Shown: positions 50,891 through 59,558, counted from the stretch's first letter. The stretch is 64,000 nt of DNA from an uncultured Prevotella sp. (GCA_937922435.1 CAKZVT010000029.1:62001-126000), one strand, 5' to 3'. Notes: generated from the sequence alone by a model not told the origin. Numbers and translations are program-made.

Positions 50891-51754
50891 TCACCAGTCG
50901 GCGATGTCGGCCTCGGCCTCCACGCGCTTTTCCACGTCGTCGGGGAGCGACGGGAAGAAGTCGATGCCCGTAAGCCTCTCCACCTCGTCTACGGTGTTAA
51001 CATAGTCGCCCTTGGGACGGTTGCCTTCGGCGTTCTTGTAGATGAAACCGATGGCCTTGGGATTTTCGCCCGTGCGCAGCACCACTTTGAAAAAAGCCTC
51101 GGGCACGGTGACCTTGTTACGCCCTATGGTCTTGTGCTTCCCCTTGTACAAGATGGGGCCGCAGACTATGTAAAGTCCGCCGTACTCCTTCGCCCAACGG
51201 CGGCAGGCTTGCTCCATCTCGTTCCAGTCGCCGCGGTTGAGGTTGCCGTTCTGCGGGCACATGTTGGTGAAGAGAAACGACTCGCGCATGGCTTCCATGC
51301 TGTACTTGTTGTCCGCCGCCGGGCACATGTGCCCACGGTCGTAGCCCGAACCGTAATAATCAGCGTCCTCGGCACGCGGCGCAGGCACGTCCATGTCGGC
51401 CTCGAAGTCAACACCCGAGCGCTTGGCCGGGCCTGCGGTGCGGTCGTCGGTCAAGTGCCAGGCCACCCAGTTGGGCAGCTTCGTTGCCTTGTTGTATGAC
51501 GCCACGTAGCCCGTGCGCCTCAACATCTGCTCCGGCATGCCTTCGGGCGACGCCTGGCGGAGCAAGGCCTCATCGGTTTCAGCCGCGGCGGAGGCCGCGC
51601 CACGGCTTGCGCCAGACGGTTTATTACGTTCGATTTCACTCGCCACCGCCTTGCCAATCTCCCTGACAAGCGGCTTGTTGCGCTCCAAGAAGTCGCACGA
51701 AACAAGCGCAACCGTGGCGCACAACGCCAACAAATAAATCCTTACTTTATCCAT
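50891..51754 (-). CDS. DNA/RNA non-specific endonuclease (NUC1 family) lipoprotein
   Basis: 287 aa from MDKVRIYLLALCATVALVSC, a lipoprotein signal. NUC1 motif GYDRGHMCPAADN with catalytic His (about residue 145), Asn-rich NMCPQNGNLNRGDWNEMEQACR with the metal Asn, and LYIVCGPILYKG. Cuts single- and double-stranded nucleic acids, here tethered outside the cytoplasm. Longer frames from 51793 are rejected because the lipoprotein start fits. Confidence 0.88.
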   Translation of the reverse strand: MDKVRIYLLALCATVALVSCDFLERNKPLVREIGKAVASEIERNKPSGASRGAASAAAETDEALLRQASPEGMPEQMLRRTGYVASYNKATKLPNWVAWHLTDDRTAGPAKRSGVDFEADMDVPAPRAEDADYYGSGYDRGHMCPAADNKYSMEAMRESFLFTNMCPQNGNLNRGDWNEMEQACRRWAKEYGGLYIVCGPILYKGKHKTIGRNKVTVPEAFFKVVLRTGENPKAIGFIYKNAEGNRPKGDYVNTVDEVERLTGIDFFPSLPDDVEKRVEAEADIADW

Positions 51755-51793
51755 ATCGACGGCGAAAATAATCATTTTACGGCTTATAAACAA

Positions 51794-51847
51794 GAAAATC
51801 GGGCTGGCATTGCAGCTTCCGCCGCCGTGCCAGCCCGACTCCGTTGT
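51794..51847 (-). terminator. Terminator of the 34-aa gene
   Basis: CGGGCTGGCA / TGCCAGCCCG, 10 bp, followed on the minus strand by ATTTTC. Confidence 0.7.
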
Positions 51848-51862
51848 ATTACGCCATGCCTT

Positions 51863-51967
51863 TTATACCGGCATGTTTACGCGTCCGTAGTTGTACATTT
51901 TCAATACGTTCACACAGTACCTGTTGAACTTCTTGCTGTCTAAAATCCTGTTAACAATCCTTTTCAT
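51863..51967 (-). CDS. 34-aa basic small protein
   Basis: MKRIVNRILDSKKFNRYCVN then VLKMYNYGRVNMPV: a basic, amphipathic peptide with one Cys and two nearby Tyr/Asn blocks, no membrane helix. It has its own -7 element (TACCTTTG, minus, 52051-52058), an 84-nt leader and a terminator, forming a complete tiny unit. Strong layout and normal codons suggest it is real. Function unknown. Confidence 0.6.
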   Translation of the reverse strand: MKRIVNRILDSKKFNRYCVNVLKMYNYGRVNMPV

Positions 51968-52050
51968 AATCTTTTTACCTTTCCTATTTAAGTTACACAT
52001 GTGGGATGCTTCTTCACATCCTGTTATCCTTTTTCCTGTTATTTACGATG

Positions 52051-52058
52051 CAAAGGTA
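52051..52058 (-). promoter_or_regulatory. -7 element of the 34-aa gene
   Basis: TACCTTTG on the minus strand; the -33 match is poor. The rest of 52059-52244 shows no gene. Confidence 0.5.
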
Positions 52059-52244
52059 ATACCATCCACGGCACATTGGAACGTTTCAACGCCTTATTTT
52101 GGCTTTAAGCGCATGAATTTTGACCTGCGTCAAACAGGTTGATTTACGTCAAGCCGTTTTCATGACAAACAGTCAGTCAGGGCCGCCAGCCCGTCACCTG
52201 ACAGCTGGCCGACGGCGGTTTTAACGCCGAAAAAGCGGCTTTTA

Positions 52245-52276
52245 TTTGCTTATTCACCTTACTTGTATTACCTTTG
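52245..52276 (+). promoter_or_regulatory. Promoter of aguA
   Basis: TTTG (52245-52248), 20 bp, TACCTTTG (52269-52276), 42 bp before the start. Confidence 0.7.
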
Positions 52277-52318
52277 TAAGGCAATTCAGTTTTTATAAAA
52301 CGCCCATACATATAGCAA

Positions 52319-53344
52319 ATGGACAAATTCACCATACCGCCCGAGTGGGCGGAGCAAAGCGCAATACAACTGACGTGGCCGCACGCGGCGACAGACTGGC
52401 GCGAATGCCTTGACGACATCTGCGCCACATACGTAGAGATGGCCGACGCGATAACGCGCCACGAGCGGCTGCTCGTGGTGACACCCGAGCCTGAAAACGT
52501 GGAGGTACAGCTGAAAAGGCGGCTGACAGATTGTCAGCTTGCCAACGTTACGCTGCACCGTTGCCCGACGAACGACACCTGGGCGCGCGACCACGGCTTC
52601 ATAACCGTGACCGACGGCAAGGCCATTCGCCTGCTCGACTTCCGCTTCAACGGGTGGGGCGACAAGTTCCCGGCCGACCTTGACAACGCCATCAACCGCA
52701 GCTTATATATAAATAAGGTGGTGACGGGCGAATATATAGACCACAACGACTTCGTGCTCGAGGGCGGCTCAATCGAGAGCGACGGCCAAGGCATGGTGCT
52801 GACGACCAGCCAATGCCTGCTCGCTCCTCACCGCAACCAGCCGCTTTCACGCGAGGACATCGAGCAGAAGCTGAAAGACTATCTCGGCGCAGACCGCATA
52901 CTGTGGCTCGACTACGGCCATCTGGAGGGCGACGACACCGACGGCCACATTGACACCCTTGTGCGCACCGCGCCCGGCAACACCTTATTATATGTACGTT
53001 GCACCGACAAGCAGGACAGCCATTACACCGACCTGCACCTCATGGAGGAGCAACTGAAAACGCTGCGCACGGCCGACGGACAGCCTTACCGCCTGCTGCC
53101 GCTGCCCATGCCGCGCCCAATCTATGACGGAAACGACCGCCTGCCGGCCACATACGCCAACTTCGTAATAATCAACGGAGCCGTAATCTACTCCACATAC
53201 GGCCAGCCCGACCTTGACGCGGAGGCCGCACGGGTAATAGACGAGGCGTTTCCCGACCGCGAACTCATCGGCATCGACAGCCGCACGGTTATCCGACAGC
53301 ACGGCTCGCTGCACTGCTGCACGATGCAATTCCCGAAAATATAA
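52319..53344 (+). CDS. aguA: Agmatine deiminase
   Basis: 341 aa peptidyl-arginine-deiminase-type fold. PPEWAEQSAIQLTWPH (6-21), NDTWARDHGF (active-site Asp), FVLEGGSIESDGQG (Glu/Gly motif), HIDTLVRTAPGNTLL (catalytic His) and C-terminal RQHGSLHCCTMQFP with the nucleophilic Cys. Converts agmatine to N-carbamoylputrescine and ammonia. The next gene completes the route to putrescine; a G-rich repeat pair lies between. Confidence 0.93.
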   Translation: MDKFTIPPEWAEQSAIQLTWPHAATDWRECLDDICATYVEMADAITRHERLLVVTPEPENVEVQLKRRLTDCQLANVTLHRCPTNDTWARDHGFITVTDGKAIRLLDFRFNGWGDKFPADLDNAINRSLYINKVVTGEYIDHNDFVLEGGSIESDGQGMVLTTSQCLLAPHRNQPLSREDIEQKLKDYLGADRILWLDYGHLEGDDTDGHIDTLVRTAPGNTLLYVRCTDKQDSHYTDLHLMEEQLKTLRTADGQPYRLLPLPMPRPIYDGNDRLPATYANFVIINGAVIYSTYGQPDLDAEAARVIDEAFPDRELIGIDSRTVIRQHGSLHCCTMQFPKI

Positions 53345-53350
53345 ATAACT

Positions 53351-53462
53351 GACACCCACCCCAGCCCTCCCAAAGGGAGGGAGCTTAATCACCATTATAG
53401 TTTATTTCAATATACAGCAAAGCATTCCAAACTCCCTCCCTTCGGGAGGGTTGGGGTGGGTA
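53351..53462. repeat. Inverted pair of TTCG hairpin / G-rich repeats (copies h and i)
   Basis: Left copy 53351-53392 (ACACCCACCCCAGCCCTCCC), right copy 53430-53462 (GGGAGGGTTGGGGTGGG), 37 bp between, separating aguA and aguB. Confidence 0.8.
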
Positions 53463-53477
53463 AATAATGAATTTAAT

Positions 53478-54353
53478 ATGAAAACAGGCATAATCCAACA
53501 ACACAACACTGCCGACCGCGACGACAACATGCGCCGCCTGGCCGACAGCATAAGGGCTTTGGCCGCAGAAGGAGTAGAGCTTATAGTGCTTCAGGAGCTG
53601 CACAACTCGCTGTATTTCTGCCAGACGGAGAGCGTTGACAACTTCGACTTGGCCGAGCCTATACCAGGCCCTTCGACACAGTTTTTCGGCTCTCTGGCAA
53701 AGGAAACGGGCACAGTGCTCGTCACTTCGCTGTTCGAGAGGCGCGCCGCAGGGCTTTACCACAACACGGCCGTCGTCATAGAGCGCGACGGAAGCATCGC
53801 AGGCAAGTACCGCAAGATGCACATACCCGACGACCCGGCTTATTACGAGAAGTTCTACTTCACGCCGGGCGACCTCGGTTTCCGTCCCATCGACACGTCC
53901 GTTGGCCGCCTCGGAGTGCTCATATGCTGGGACCAGTGGTATCCGGAAGCAGCCCGGCTCATGGCGCTCCAAGGCGCGGATATGCTTATATATCCAACGG
54001 CCATAGGCTATGAAAGCTCTGACGCCGAGGCCGAACAGCAGCGTCAGCGCGAGGCTTGGACGACGGTGCAGCGCGGACACGCCGTAGCCAACGGCCTGCC
54101 CGTCGTCGCCGTGAACCGCGTCGGGCACGAAGTTGACCCGTCGGGCATGACCGGCGGCATACAGTTTTGGGGCAGTTCGTTCGTAGCCGGACCGCAAGGC
54201 GAGCTGCTTTACCGCGCCTCAAGCACCGAAGAAGAGCGCACCGTGATTGACATCGACCTGCAACGTGGCGAGCAGGTGCGCCGCTGGTGGCCCTTCCTGC
54301 GCGACCGCAGGATTGACGAATACGGCGGAATAACACGGAGGTTCATTGACTAA
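53478..54353 (+). CDS. aguB: N-carbamoylputrescine amidase
   Basis: 291 aa nitrilase-superfamily enzyme from MKTGIIQQHN. Catalytic Glu in LIVLQELHNSLYF, Lys in GKYRKMHIPDD, Cys in GVLICWDQWYPEAAR. Hydrolyses N-carbamoylputrescine to putrescine, CO2 and ammonia, following AguA. The residues YFCQTE and HIPDDPAYYEKFYFTPGD are typical of AguB. An ATG at 53451 lies in the repeat and is rejected. Confidence 0.93.
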   Translation: MKTGIIQQHNTADRDDNMRRLADSIRALAAEGVELIVLQELHNSLYFCQTESVDNFDLAEPIPGPSTQFFGSLAKETGTVLVTSLFERRAAGLYHNTAVVIERDGSIAGKYRKMHIPDDPAYYEKFYFTPGDLGFRPIDTSVGRLGVLICWDQWYPEAARLMALQGADMLIYPTAIGYESSDAEAEQQRQREAWTTVQRGHAVANGLPVVAVNRVGHEVDPSGMTGGIQFWGSSFVAGPQGELLYRASSTEEERTVIDIDLQRGEQVRRWWPFLRDRRIDEYGGITRRFID

Positions 54354-54499
54354 ACACCCACCCCTGCCCTCCCTAAGGTAGTGAGTTTGACATGATTTGA
54401 CACATCGGTATTCGCTTTTTCACTAAAAGATAAAGACCAGACACCCGCCATCGGCAACCAAAGCCCCTTCCCTTCGGGAGGGGTTTGGGGTGGGTATAA
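54353..54499. repeat. Inverted pair of TTCG hairpin / G-rich repeats (copies j and k)
   Basis: Left copy 54353-54390 is decayed (CCCTCCCTAAGGTAGTGAG); right copy 54462-54499 is intact and ends 1 bp before the ZIP gene ATG. Confidence 0.75.
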
Positions 54500-54500
54500 A

Positions 54501-55283
54501 ATGCTACTGCTTATGCTTCCAATCCTTCTCATCCCCTTTCTCGGCACCTTTCTCGGCTCGGCTTTCGTGTTTTTCATGAAAGACAAGATGCCTGTCAAGG
54601 TGCAGAAGTCGCTCCTCGGCTTCGCCTCCGGCGTGATGGTGGCCGCCTCGGTGTGGTCTCTGCTCATACCGGGCATGGACATGTCGGCCCACATGGGCAA
54701 GCTGGCGGTTGTCCCGGCGGCTGTAGGCTTCTTGGCCGGAATGGCCTTCCTGCTGCTCATCGACCGCGTTACGCCCCACCTGCACATAGGCAACGCCAAG
54801 CCCGAAGGGCCTCGCAGCCGCCTCTCTCGCACGGCGATGCTCTCGCTGGCGGTGACAATACACAACCTGCCCGAAGGCATGGGCGTAGGCGTTGTACTGG
54901 CCGGAGCGTTACAGGGGGAAGCGCAAATCAGCACGGCGGCGGCAATGGCGATGGCCGTCGGCATCGCAATACAGAACATTCCCGAAGGAGCAATAATCTC
55001 GATGCCCATGCGCGCCGAGGGCAACAGCCGCCTGCGCTCGTTCACCATGGGCGCGTTGAGCGGCATAGTAGAGCCTCTTGGCGGCCTGCTCGTGGTGCTA
55101 TTGGCCTCCATAATGACACCCGCCCTGCCCTATCTGCTGGCCTTCGCCGCCGGAGCAATGCTCTACGTGGTAGTGGAAGAGCTAATACCCGAGATGTCGG
55201 AGGGCGAACACAGCAACATCGGCACCGTCGGTTTCGCCATAGGCTTCACGCTGATGATGGTGTTGGACGTGGTTTTAGGCTGA
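54501..55283 (+). CDS. ZIP-family divalent metal transporter
   Basis: 260 aa, eight helices. Helix 4-5 metal motif SLAVTIHNLPEGMGVGVVLAG and AVGIAIQNIPEGAIISMPM (HNxPEG and QNxPEG) are diagnostic. The His/Asp loop carries THLHI-like TPHLHIGNAKPEG. Imports zinc or another divalent metal, as in ZupT/GufA. The start codon lies directly at the edge of the G-rich repeat, so the repeat occupies the ribosome landing region. Confidence 0.88.
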   Translation: MLLLMLPILLIPFLGTFLGSAFVFFMKDKMPVKVQKSLLGFASGVMVAASVWSLLIPGMDMSAHMGKLAVVPAAVGFLAGMAFLLLIDRVTPHLHIGNAKPEGPRSRLSRTAMLSLAVTIHNLPEGMGVGVVLAGALQGEAQISTAAAMAMAVGIAIQNIPEGAIISMPMRAEGNSRLRSFTMGALSGIVEPLGGLLVVLLASIMTPALPYLLAFAAGAMLYVVVEELIPEMSEGEHSNIGTVGFAIGFTLMMVLDVVLG

Positions 55284-55308
55284 CATTATAAATACAAAAC
55301 CATTACGC

Positions 55309-55659
55309 ATGAACGCATTATCAAATACAGGAAGGATTATTTCCGCATGGTGGGCAGTACAAGGACTGGCCTTCATAGCTTACTTCATCCAGACCATAAG
55401 CACAAACGGCAAGCCCCCGGCATGGGCCTTGACCTTCGGCATTATACTCTGCCTCGCCGCCTATCTGCGGCTGAAGGGCGCACAGCTAAGGCGCATCGCC
55501 GACATGGTTTTGCTGGCATACACCGTATCGTTCGCCGTCATTGCTTATCTCATAATCAACATAAAAGTCGACGAGCCTTTGCTGCAAACCCTGCTTATCA
55601 TTGTAGCCTTGGCTAACATCGCAGCCAGCATCGTGTCGCTTAGGCGCAAACAGAAGTAA
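55309..55659 (+). CDS. Small membrane protein, four helices
   Basis: 116 aa with helices at about 10-30, 37-55, 63-85 and 91-108 and a basic C-terminus (RRKQK). It follows the ZIP gene by 25 bp, so is probably in its operon. I recognise no family; a metal link is only suggested by position. Confidence 0.65.
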   Translation: MNALSNTGRIISAWWAVQGLAFIAYFIQTISTNGKPPAWALTFGIILCLAAYLRLKGAQLRRIADMVLLAYTVSFAVIAYLIINIKVDEPLLQTLLIIVALANIAASIVSLRRKQK

Positions 55660-55699
55660 GCACAATCTACAAATCAAAAAAACAAAGGATGCCATACGT

Positions 55700-55797
55700 C
55701 CTGCAAAAGACGGCTTTTCACCCTACAAAAGACGGCAAACAGGAGCGCAAAAGGCCATGTTTTGCAGAGCAAAAGACGGTCTTTTGTAACACGGGAA
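55700..55797. repeat. AAAGGC/GCCTTT array 13
   Basis: Units CAAAAGACGGCTTTTCACCCT, ACAAAAGACGGCAAACAGGAG, CAAAAGGCCATGTTTTGCAGA and CAAAAGACGGTCTTTTGTAAC between convergent genes. Confidence 0.65.
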
Positions 55798-55907
55798 TTA
55801 TCTTATTGGCTTTCAACAAGTTACAAATGCCACAGCAATACGGCCATGACAAGCGCTAAAAATACGTCGGTTCGGAACAAAAACAAAGACCGACAAGCCC
55901 TCAATCC

Positions 55908-56534
55908 TTAATTTTCAGATATGAACCTGTCGAGATACGCAAGTCCTTTTTCAGTGCAACAGCCACGCAGGAAGACGATGATGAACGTATGGAAGATTTC
56001 GTCGAGCTTGTATTGCTCGTAAAGGCGTGTCTGCATTACGAAGTCCATCGCCGCGTCGCCTATCTTGTTCACGATGCCATAATTAAGGTCGCTGCGGAAG
56101 AAGCCACGCTCTATGCCCTTCTGCATGAACACCTGCGAGTGGGCCGACTGCTTCTCCTTGTTATGGCGGAAAAACTCCATTATACGCTCATACTTGTTCA
56201 TCTCGGTGAAGAACAGCGGATTGATAGAGCCCAAATCTTTCAGCCTCAACTTTATGAAATAAGCTATTACGGCCATCTCGTTTTCAGCCGTCAGCGCGTA
56301 GTCCGAGAGCTTTTTAGTCATCAGTTCGTTCTCGTTCCTAAGGCATTCGAAAAGCAAGTCTTCCTTGTTACTGTATATCTCGTAAAGCGTGCGCTTCGAT
56401 ATGGCTATTTCAGTGGCGATATCGTCCATGCGCACGGCCTTGATACCTTTCTGTTTGAAAAGGAGTATCGCCGTGTCGAGGATTTTCCGCCTCAGGCTTT
56501 CACGGTAAGCAGTTGTGCCACAGGTCTTGCGCAT
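55908..56534 (-). CDS. TetR/AcrR family transcriptional regulator
   Basis: 208 aa. N-terminal HTH (13-60): ILDTAILLFKQKGIKAVRMDDIATEIAISKRTLYEIYSNKEDLLFECL in part. The ligand domain is long and helical (70-200) without recognised signature. It is divergent from maeB, and the two promoters face apart within about 60 bp, so control of maeB or itself is plausible. Ligand unknown. Confidence 0.85.
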   Translation of the reverse strand: MRKTCGTTAYRESLRRKILDTAILLFKQKGIKAVRMDDIATEIAISKRTLYEIYSNKEDLLFECLRNENELMTKKLSDYALTAENEMAVIAYFIKLRLKDLGSINPLFFTEMNKYERIMEFFRHNKEKQSAHSQVFMQKGIERGFFRSDLNYGIVNKIGDAAMDFVMQTRLYEQYKLDEIFHTFIIVFLRGCCTEKGLAYLDRFISEN

Positions 56535-56553
56535 TTATTTTATTTTTTATTTG

Positions 56554-56561
56554 CAAAGTTA
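56554..56561 (-). promoter_or_regulatory. -7 element of the TetR gene
   Basis: TAACTTTG on the minus strand, 20 bp before the start. Confidence 0.5.
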
Positions 56562-56582
56562 ATAATTTATTTCCGAAAACTA

Positions 56583-56614
56583 TTTGCCTCATTTTATTTT
56601 TTTTCTTACATTTG
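56583..56614 (+). promoter_or_regulatory. Promoter of maeB
   Basis: TTTG (56583-56586), 20 bp, TACATTTG (56607-56614), about 200 bp before the ATG, leaving a leader of ~190 nt without an obvious ORF or structure. Confidence 0.65.
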
Positions 56615-56813
56615 CAAAGACTTTTCAATTACGGTTGTAATAAAAAGGAAGGTAAAAAGACGAATTTGGCACAAGCTGATGTCTGCAAGTAAGGAAATGA
56701 AAGATTATGCAGGCCTAATCCGATATGTGCGCATTTATGCGGAACGGCAAGGATGCAGCCTTGTGTTACACTTCAACTATGCATCTTGAATATAAGGAAC
56801 AAAAAACATAATC

Positions 56814-59108
56814 ATGGTGAACATTACAAAAGAAGCCGCACTTGAATACCACAGCAGCGGCAAACCTGGAAAAATCGAAGTAAAGCCAACAAAGCCTTAC
56901 AGTACACAGACCGACCTTAGTTTAGCTTATTCGCCCGGCGTGGCGTTCCCGTGTCTCGAAATACAGAAGACTCCCGACGATGTCTACAAATACACTGACA
57001 AGGGCAACCTCGTAGCCGTAATCAGCAACGGCACGGCCGTGCTCGGCCTCGGCGACATCGGCGCGATGAGCGGCAAGCCGGTGATGGAAGGCAAGGGACT
57101 GCTGTTCAAAATATACGGAGGCATCGACGTGTTCGACATTGAGGTGGCCGAGAAAGACCCGGAGAAGTTTTGCGAGGCCGTGGAGCGCATCGCCCCAACC
57201 TTCGGCGGCATCAACCTCGAGGACATCAAGGCGCCCGAATGCTTTTACATAGAGGAAAGGCTGAAGCGCACGCTCGACATTCCCGTAATGCACGACGACC
57301 AGCACGGCACTGCCATCATATCCGCCGCCGGACTGAAGAACGCCCTCGAAGTGGCGGGAAAGGACATTGCGGAAGTTAAAATCGTTGTCAACGGCGCAGG
57401 AGCGGCGGCCATATCGTGCACAAAGCTCTACATGGCGCTCGGCGCAAAGAAGGAGAACATCGTAATGCTCGACTCCAAAGGCGTCATCACCAGCGACCGC
57501 GAGAACCTTACCGAGCAGAAACGCCTCTTCGCAACCGACCGCCGCGACATACACACGCTCGAAGAAGCCGTGAAGGGTGCTGACGTATTCGTTGGTCTTT
57601 CCAAAGGAAATGTGCTCACGCAGGACATGGTACGCTCGATGGCCGACAAGCCAATAGTCTTCGCACTGGCTAACCCCGTGCCCGAAATATCATACGAGGA
57701 TGCAATGGAGAGCCGCCCCGACGTGCTGATGAGCACAGGCCGCTCCGACTATCCCAACCAAATCAACAACGTAATCGGCTTCCCCTACATATTCCGCGGC
57801 GCGCTCGACGTTCACGCTACGGCCATCAACGAGGAGATGAAGATGGCCGCCGTGCACGCCATAGCCGACCTGGCAAAGCAGCCCGTGCCCGACGTTGTGA
57901 ACGATGTGTACCAGGTTAACAAGCTCACCTTCGGCCCGTCATACTTCATACCGAAACCCGTTGACCCGCGCCTCATAACCGAAGTGTCGGCCGCCGTGGC
58001 AAAGGCCGCAATCGAAAGCGGAGTGGCGCGCACCACAATAACCGACTGGGACGAGTACAAGAACCGCCTGCGCGAAATGCTGGGACAGGAAACCAAGCTG
58101 ACGCAGAAGCTCTACGACACGGCACGCAAGCACCCACAGCGCGTGGTATTCGCCGAAGGCATACACCCTACGATGCTCAAGGCCGCCGTGCAGGCAAAGA
58201 ACGAAGGCATCTGCCACCCAATACTGCTGGGCAACGACGAGCGCATTGCAAAGCTGGCCAAGGAACTCGACCTAAGCCTCGACGGCATTGAAATCGTCAA
58301 CCTGCGCCACGACCGCGAGAACGACCGCCGCGAACGCTACGCACGCATACTGGCCGACAAGCGCAAGCGTCAGGGCTACACCTTCCAGGAAGCCAACGAC
58401 AAGATGTTCGAGCGCAACTATTTCGGCATGATGATGGTGGAGACGGGCGATGCCGACGCGTTCATAACGGGTCTGTACACAAAGTATTCCAACACCATAA
58501 AGGTAGCCAAGGAGGTTATCGGCATACAGCCCGAGTACAAGCACTTCGGCACGATGCACATCATCAATTCCAAGAAAGGCGTACTCTATCTGGCCGACAC
58601 GCTCATCAACCGACTGCCAAAGAAGGACGTGCTCGTCGACATTGCGCGCCTCTCGGCCAACACCGTGCGCTTCTTCAACGATGAACCTCACATAGCAATG
58701 ATAAGCTACTCCAACTTCGGAACTGACGAAGTGGGCAACCCGGCCGAGGTACACGCCGCCGTGGAAGAGATGCAGCAGCGTTACCCCGACCTCGCAATCG
58801 ACGGCGAGATGCAGGTGAACTTCGCACTTAACGCCAAGCTGCGCGACGCAAAATATCCGTTCACGCGGCTGAAGGACAAGGACGTCAACACGCTCGTATT
58901 CCCCAACCTCTCCAGCGCAAACAGCTCGTACAAGCTGCTCCAGGCGCTCAACCCCGACGCCGAAATAATCGGCCCAATCCAGATGGGACTGAACAAGCCT
59001 ATCCACTTCACCGACTTCGAGTGCTCCGTGCGCGACGTGGTGAACATCACCGCAGTAGCCGTGATTGACGCATACGTGCAGAAAATCATGGAGAACATCA
59101 ACAAGTGA
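56814..59108 (+). CDS. maeB: NADP-dependent malic enzyme with C-terminal phosphotransacetylase-like domain
   Basis: 764 aa. Malic enzyme part (1-~425): YSTQTDLSLAYSPGVAFPCL, NGTAVLGLGDIGAMSGKPVMEGK, DIKAPECFYIEERL, MHDDQHGTAIISAAGLKNAL, VNGAGAAAISCTKLY. PTA-like part (~430-764): HPQRVVFAEGIHPTMLKAA, HIINSKKGVLYLADTLINRLP, ANSSYKLLQAL. Decarboxylates malate to pyruvate, making NADPH; the PTA-like domain lacks proven transacetylase activity and gives acetyl-CoA control in MaeB. Full length, own promoter and terminator. Confidence 0.95.
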   Translation: MVNITKEAALEYHSSGKPGKIEVKPTKPYSTQTDLSLAYSPGVAFPCLEIQKTPDDVYKYTDKGNLVAVISNGTAVLGLGDIGAMSGKPVMEGKGLLFKIYGGIDVFDIEVAEKDPEKFCEAVERIAPTFGGINLEDIKAPECFYIEERLKRTLDIPVMHDDQHGTAIISAAGLKNALEVAGKDIAEVKIVVNGAGAAAISCTKLYMALGAKKENIVMLDSKGVITSDRENLTEQKRLFATDRRDIHTLEEAVKGADVFVGLSKGNVLTQDMVRSMADKPIVFALANPVPEISYEDAMESRPDVLMSTGRSDYPNQINNVIGFPYIFRGALDVHATAINEEMKMAAVHAIADLAKQPVPDVVNDVYQVNKLTFGPSYFIPKPVDPRLITEVSAAVAKAAIESGVARTTITDWDEYKNRLREMLGQETKLTQKLYDTARKHPQRVVFAEGIHPTMLKAAVQAKNEGICHPILLGNDERIAKLAKELDLSLDGIEIVNLRHDRENDRRERYARILADKRKRQGYTFQEANDKMFERNYFGMMMVETGDADAFITGLYTKYSNTIKVAKEVIGIQPEYKHFGTMHIINSKKGVLYLADTLINRLPKKDVLVDIARLSANTVRFFNDEPHIAMISYSNFGTDEVGNPAEVHAAVEEMQQRYPDLAIDGEMQVNFALNAKLRDAKYPFTRLKDKDVNTLVFPNLSSANSSYKLLQALNPDAEIIGPIQMGLNKPIHFTDFECSVRDVVNITAVAVIDAYVQKIMENINK

Positions 59109-59135
59109 CAACGCCGCCCGTGGCGCATACTTCAA

Positions 59136-59170
59136 CTAAAATGGCTTGCCATTGAGGCAAGCCATTTTAG
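59136..59170 (+). terminator. Terminator of maeB
   Basis: CTAAAATGGCTTGCC / GGCAAGCCATTTTAG, 15 perfect pairs, loop ATTGA, then TTTTAT. Confidence 0.85.
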
Positions 59171-59194
59171 TTTTATATCAAATTCGCAGACAAA

Positions 59195-59290
59195 GCCACT
59201 ACAAAAGACGGCAAACAGCACGGCGAAAGGCGGCCTTTCACGTTGCAAAAGGTGGCTTTTCGCCATGCCAAAGGCTATCTTTTACAAAGT
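59195..59290. repeat. AAAGGC/GCCTTT array 14
   Basis: Units AAAAGACGGCAAACAGCACGG, CGAAAGGCGGCCTTTCACGTT, GCAAAAGGTGGCTTTTCGCCA and CAAAGGCTATCTTTTAC downstream of maeB. Confidence 0.65.
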
Positions 59291-59322
59291 ATGCAAATAT
59301 AAAAGGCGCATACGTTTATCCT

Positions 59323-59520
59323 TCAATCTTTCACCGCAAGGGGCAACTCCCTGCAAGCCAAAGCGTTAAGCGGTGAAAGATTGTACGCTTCATCCTTCAC
59401 CATCTTTCATCCGAGAGTGAAAGATGTGAAAGATGACAGTGCTACATCTTCCACCATTGAACACCATGAAAACCAGCTTGTCAAGCCTTACGGTGAAAGA
59501 TTTGAAGATGATTTTACCTG
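59323..59520. repeat. Word repeat (GTGAAAGAT/ATCTTTCAC words)
   Basis: Direct and inverted words TCTTTCACCG, GGTGAAAGATTG, CCATCTTTCATCC, GTGAAAGATGTGAAAGATG, GGTGAAAGATTTGAAGATG. Less regular than the other hairpins. It lies upstream of structured RNA 2. Confidence 0.55.
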
Positions 59521-59550
59521 CAACATTTGCCGCATAGCATAATTTTTTTC

Positions 59551-59558
59551 TATATTTG
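59551..59558 (+). promoter_or_regulatory. -7 element of structured RNA 2
   Basis: TATATTTG, with a TTTG at 59525-59528 (22-bp spacing, slightly long). Confidence 0.55.
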
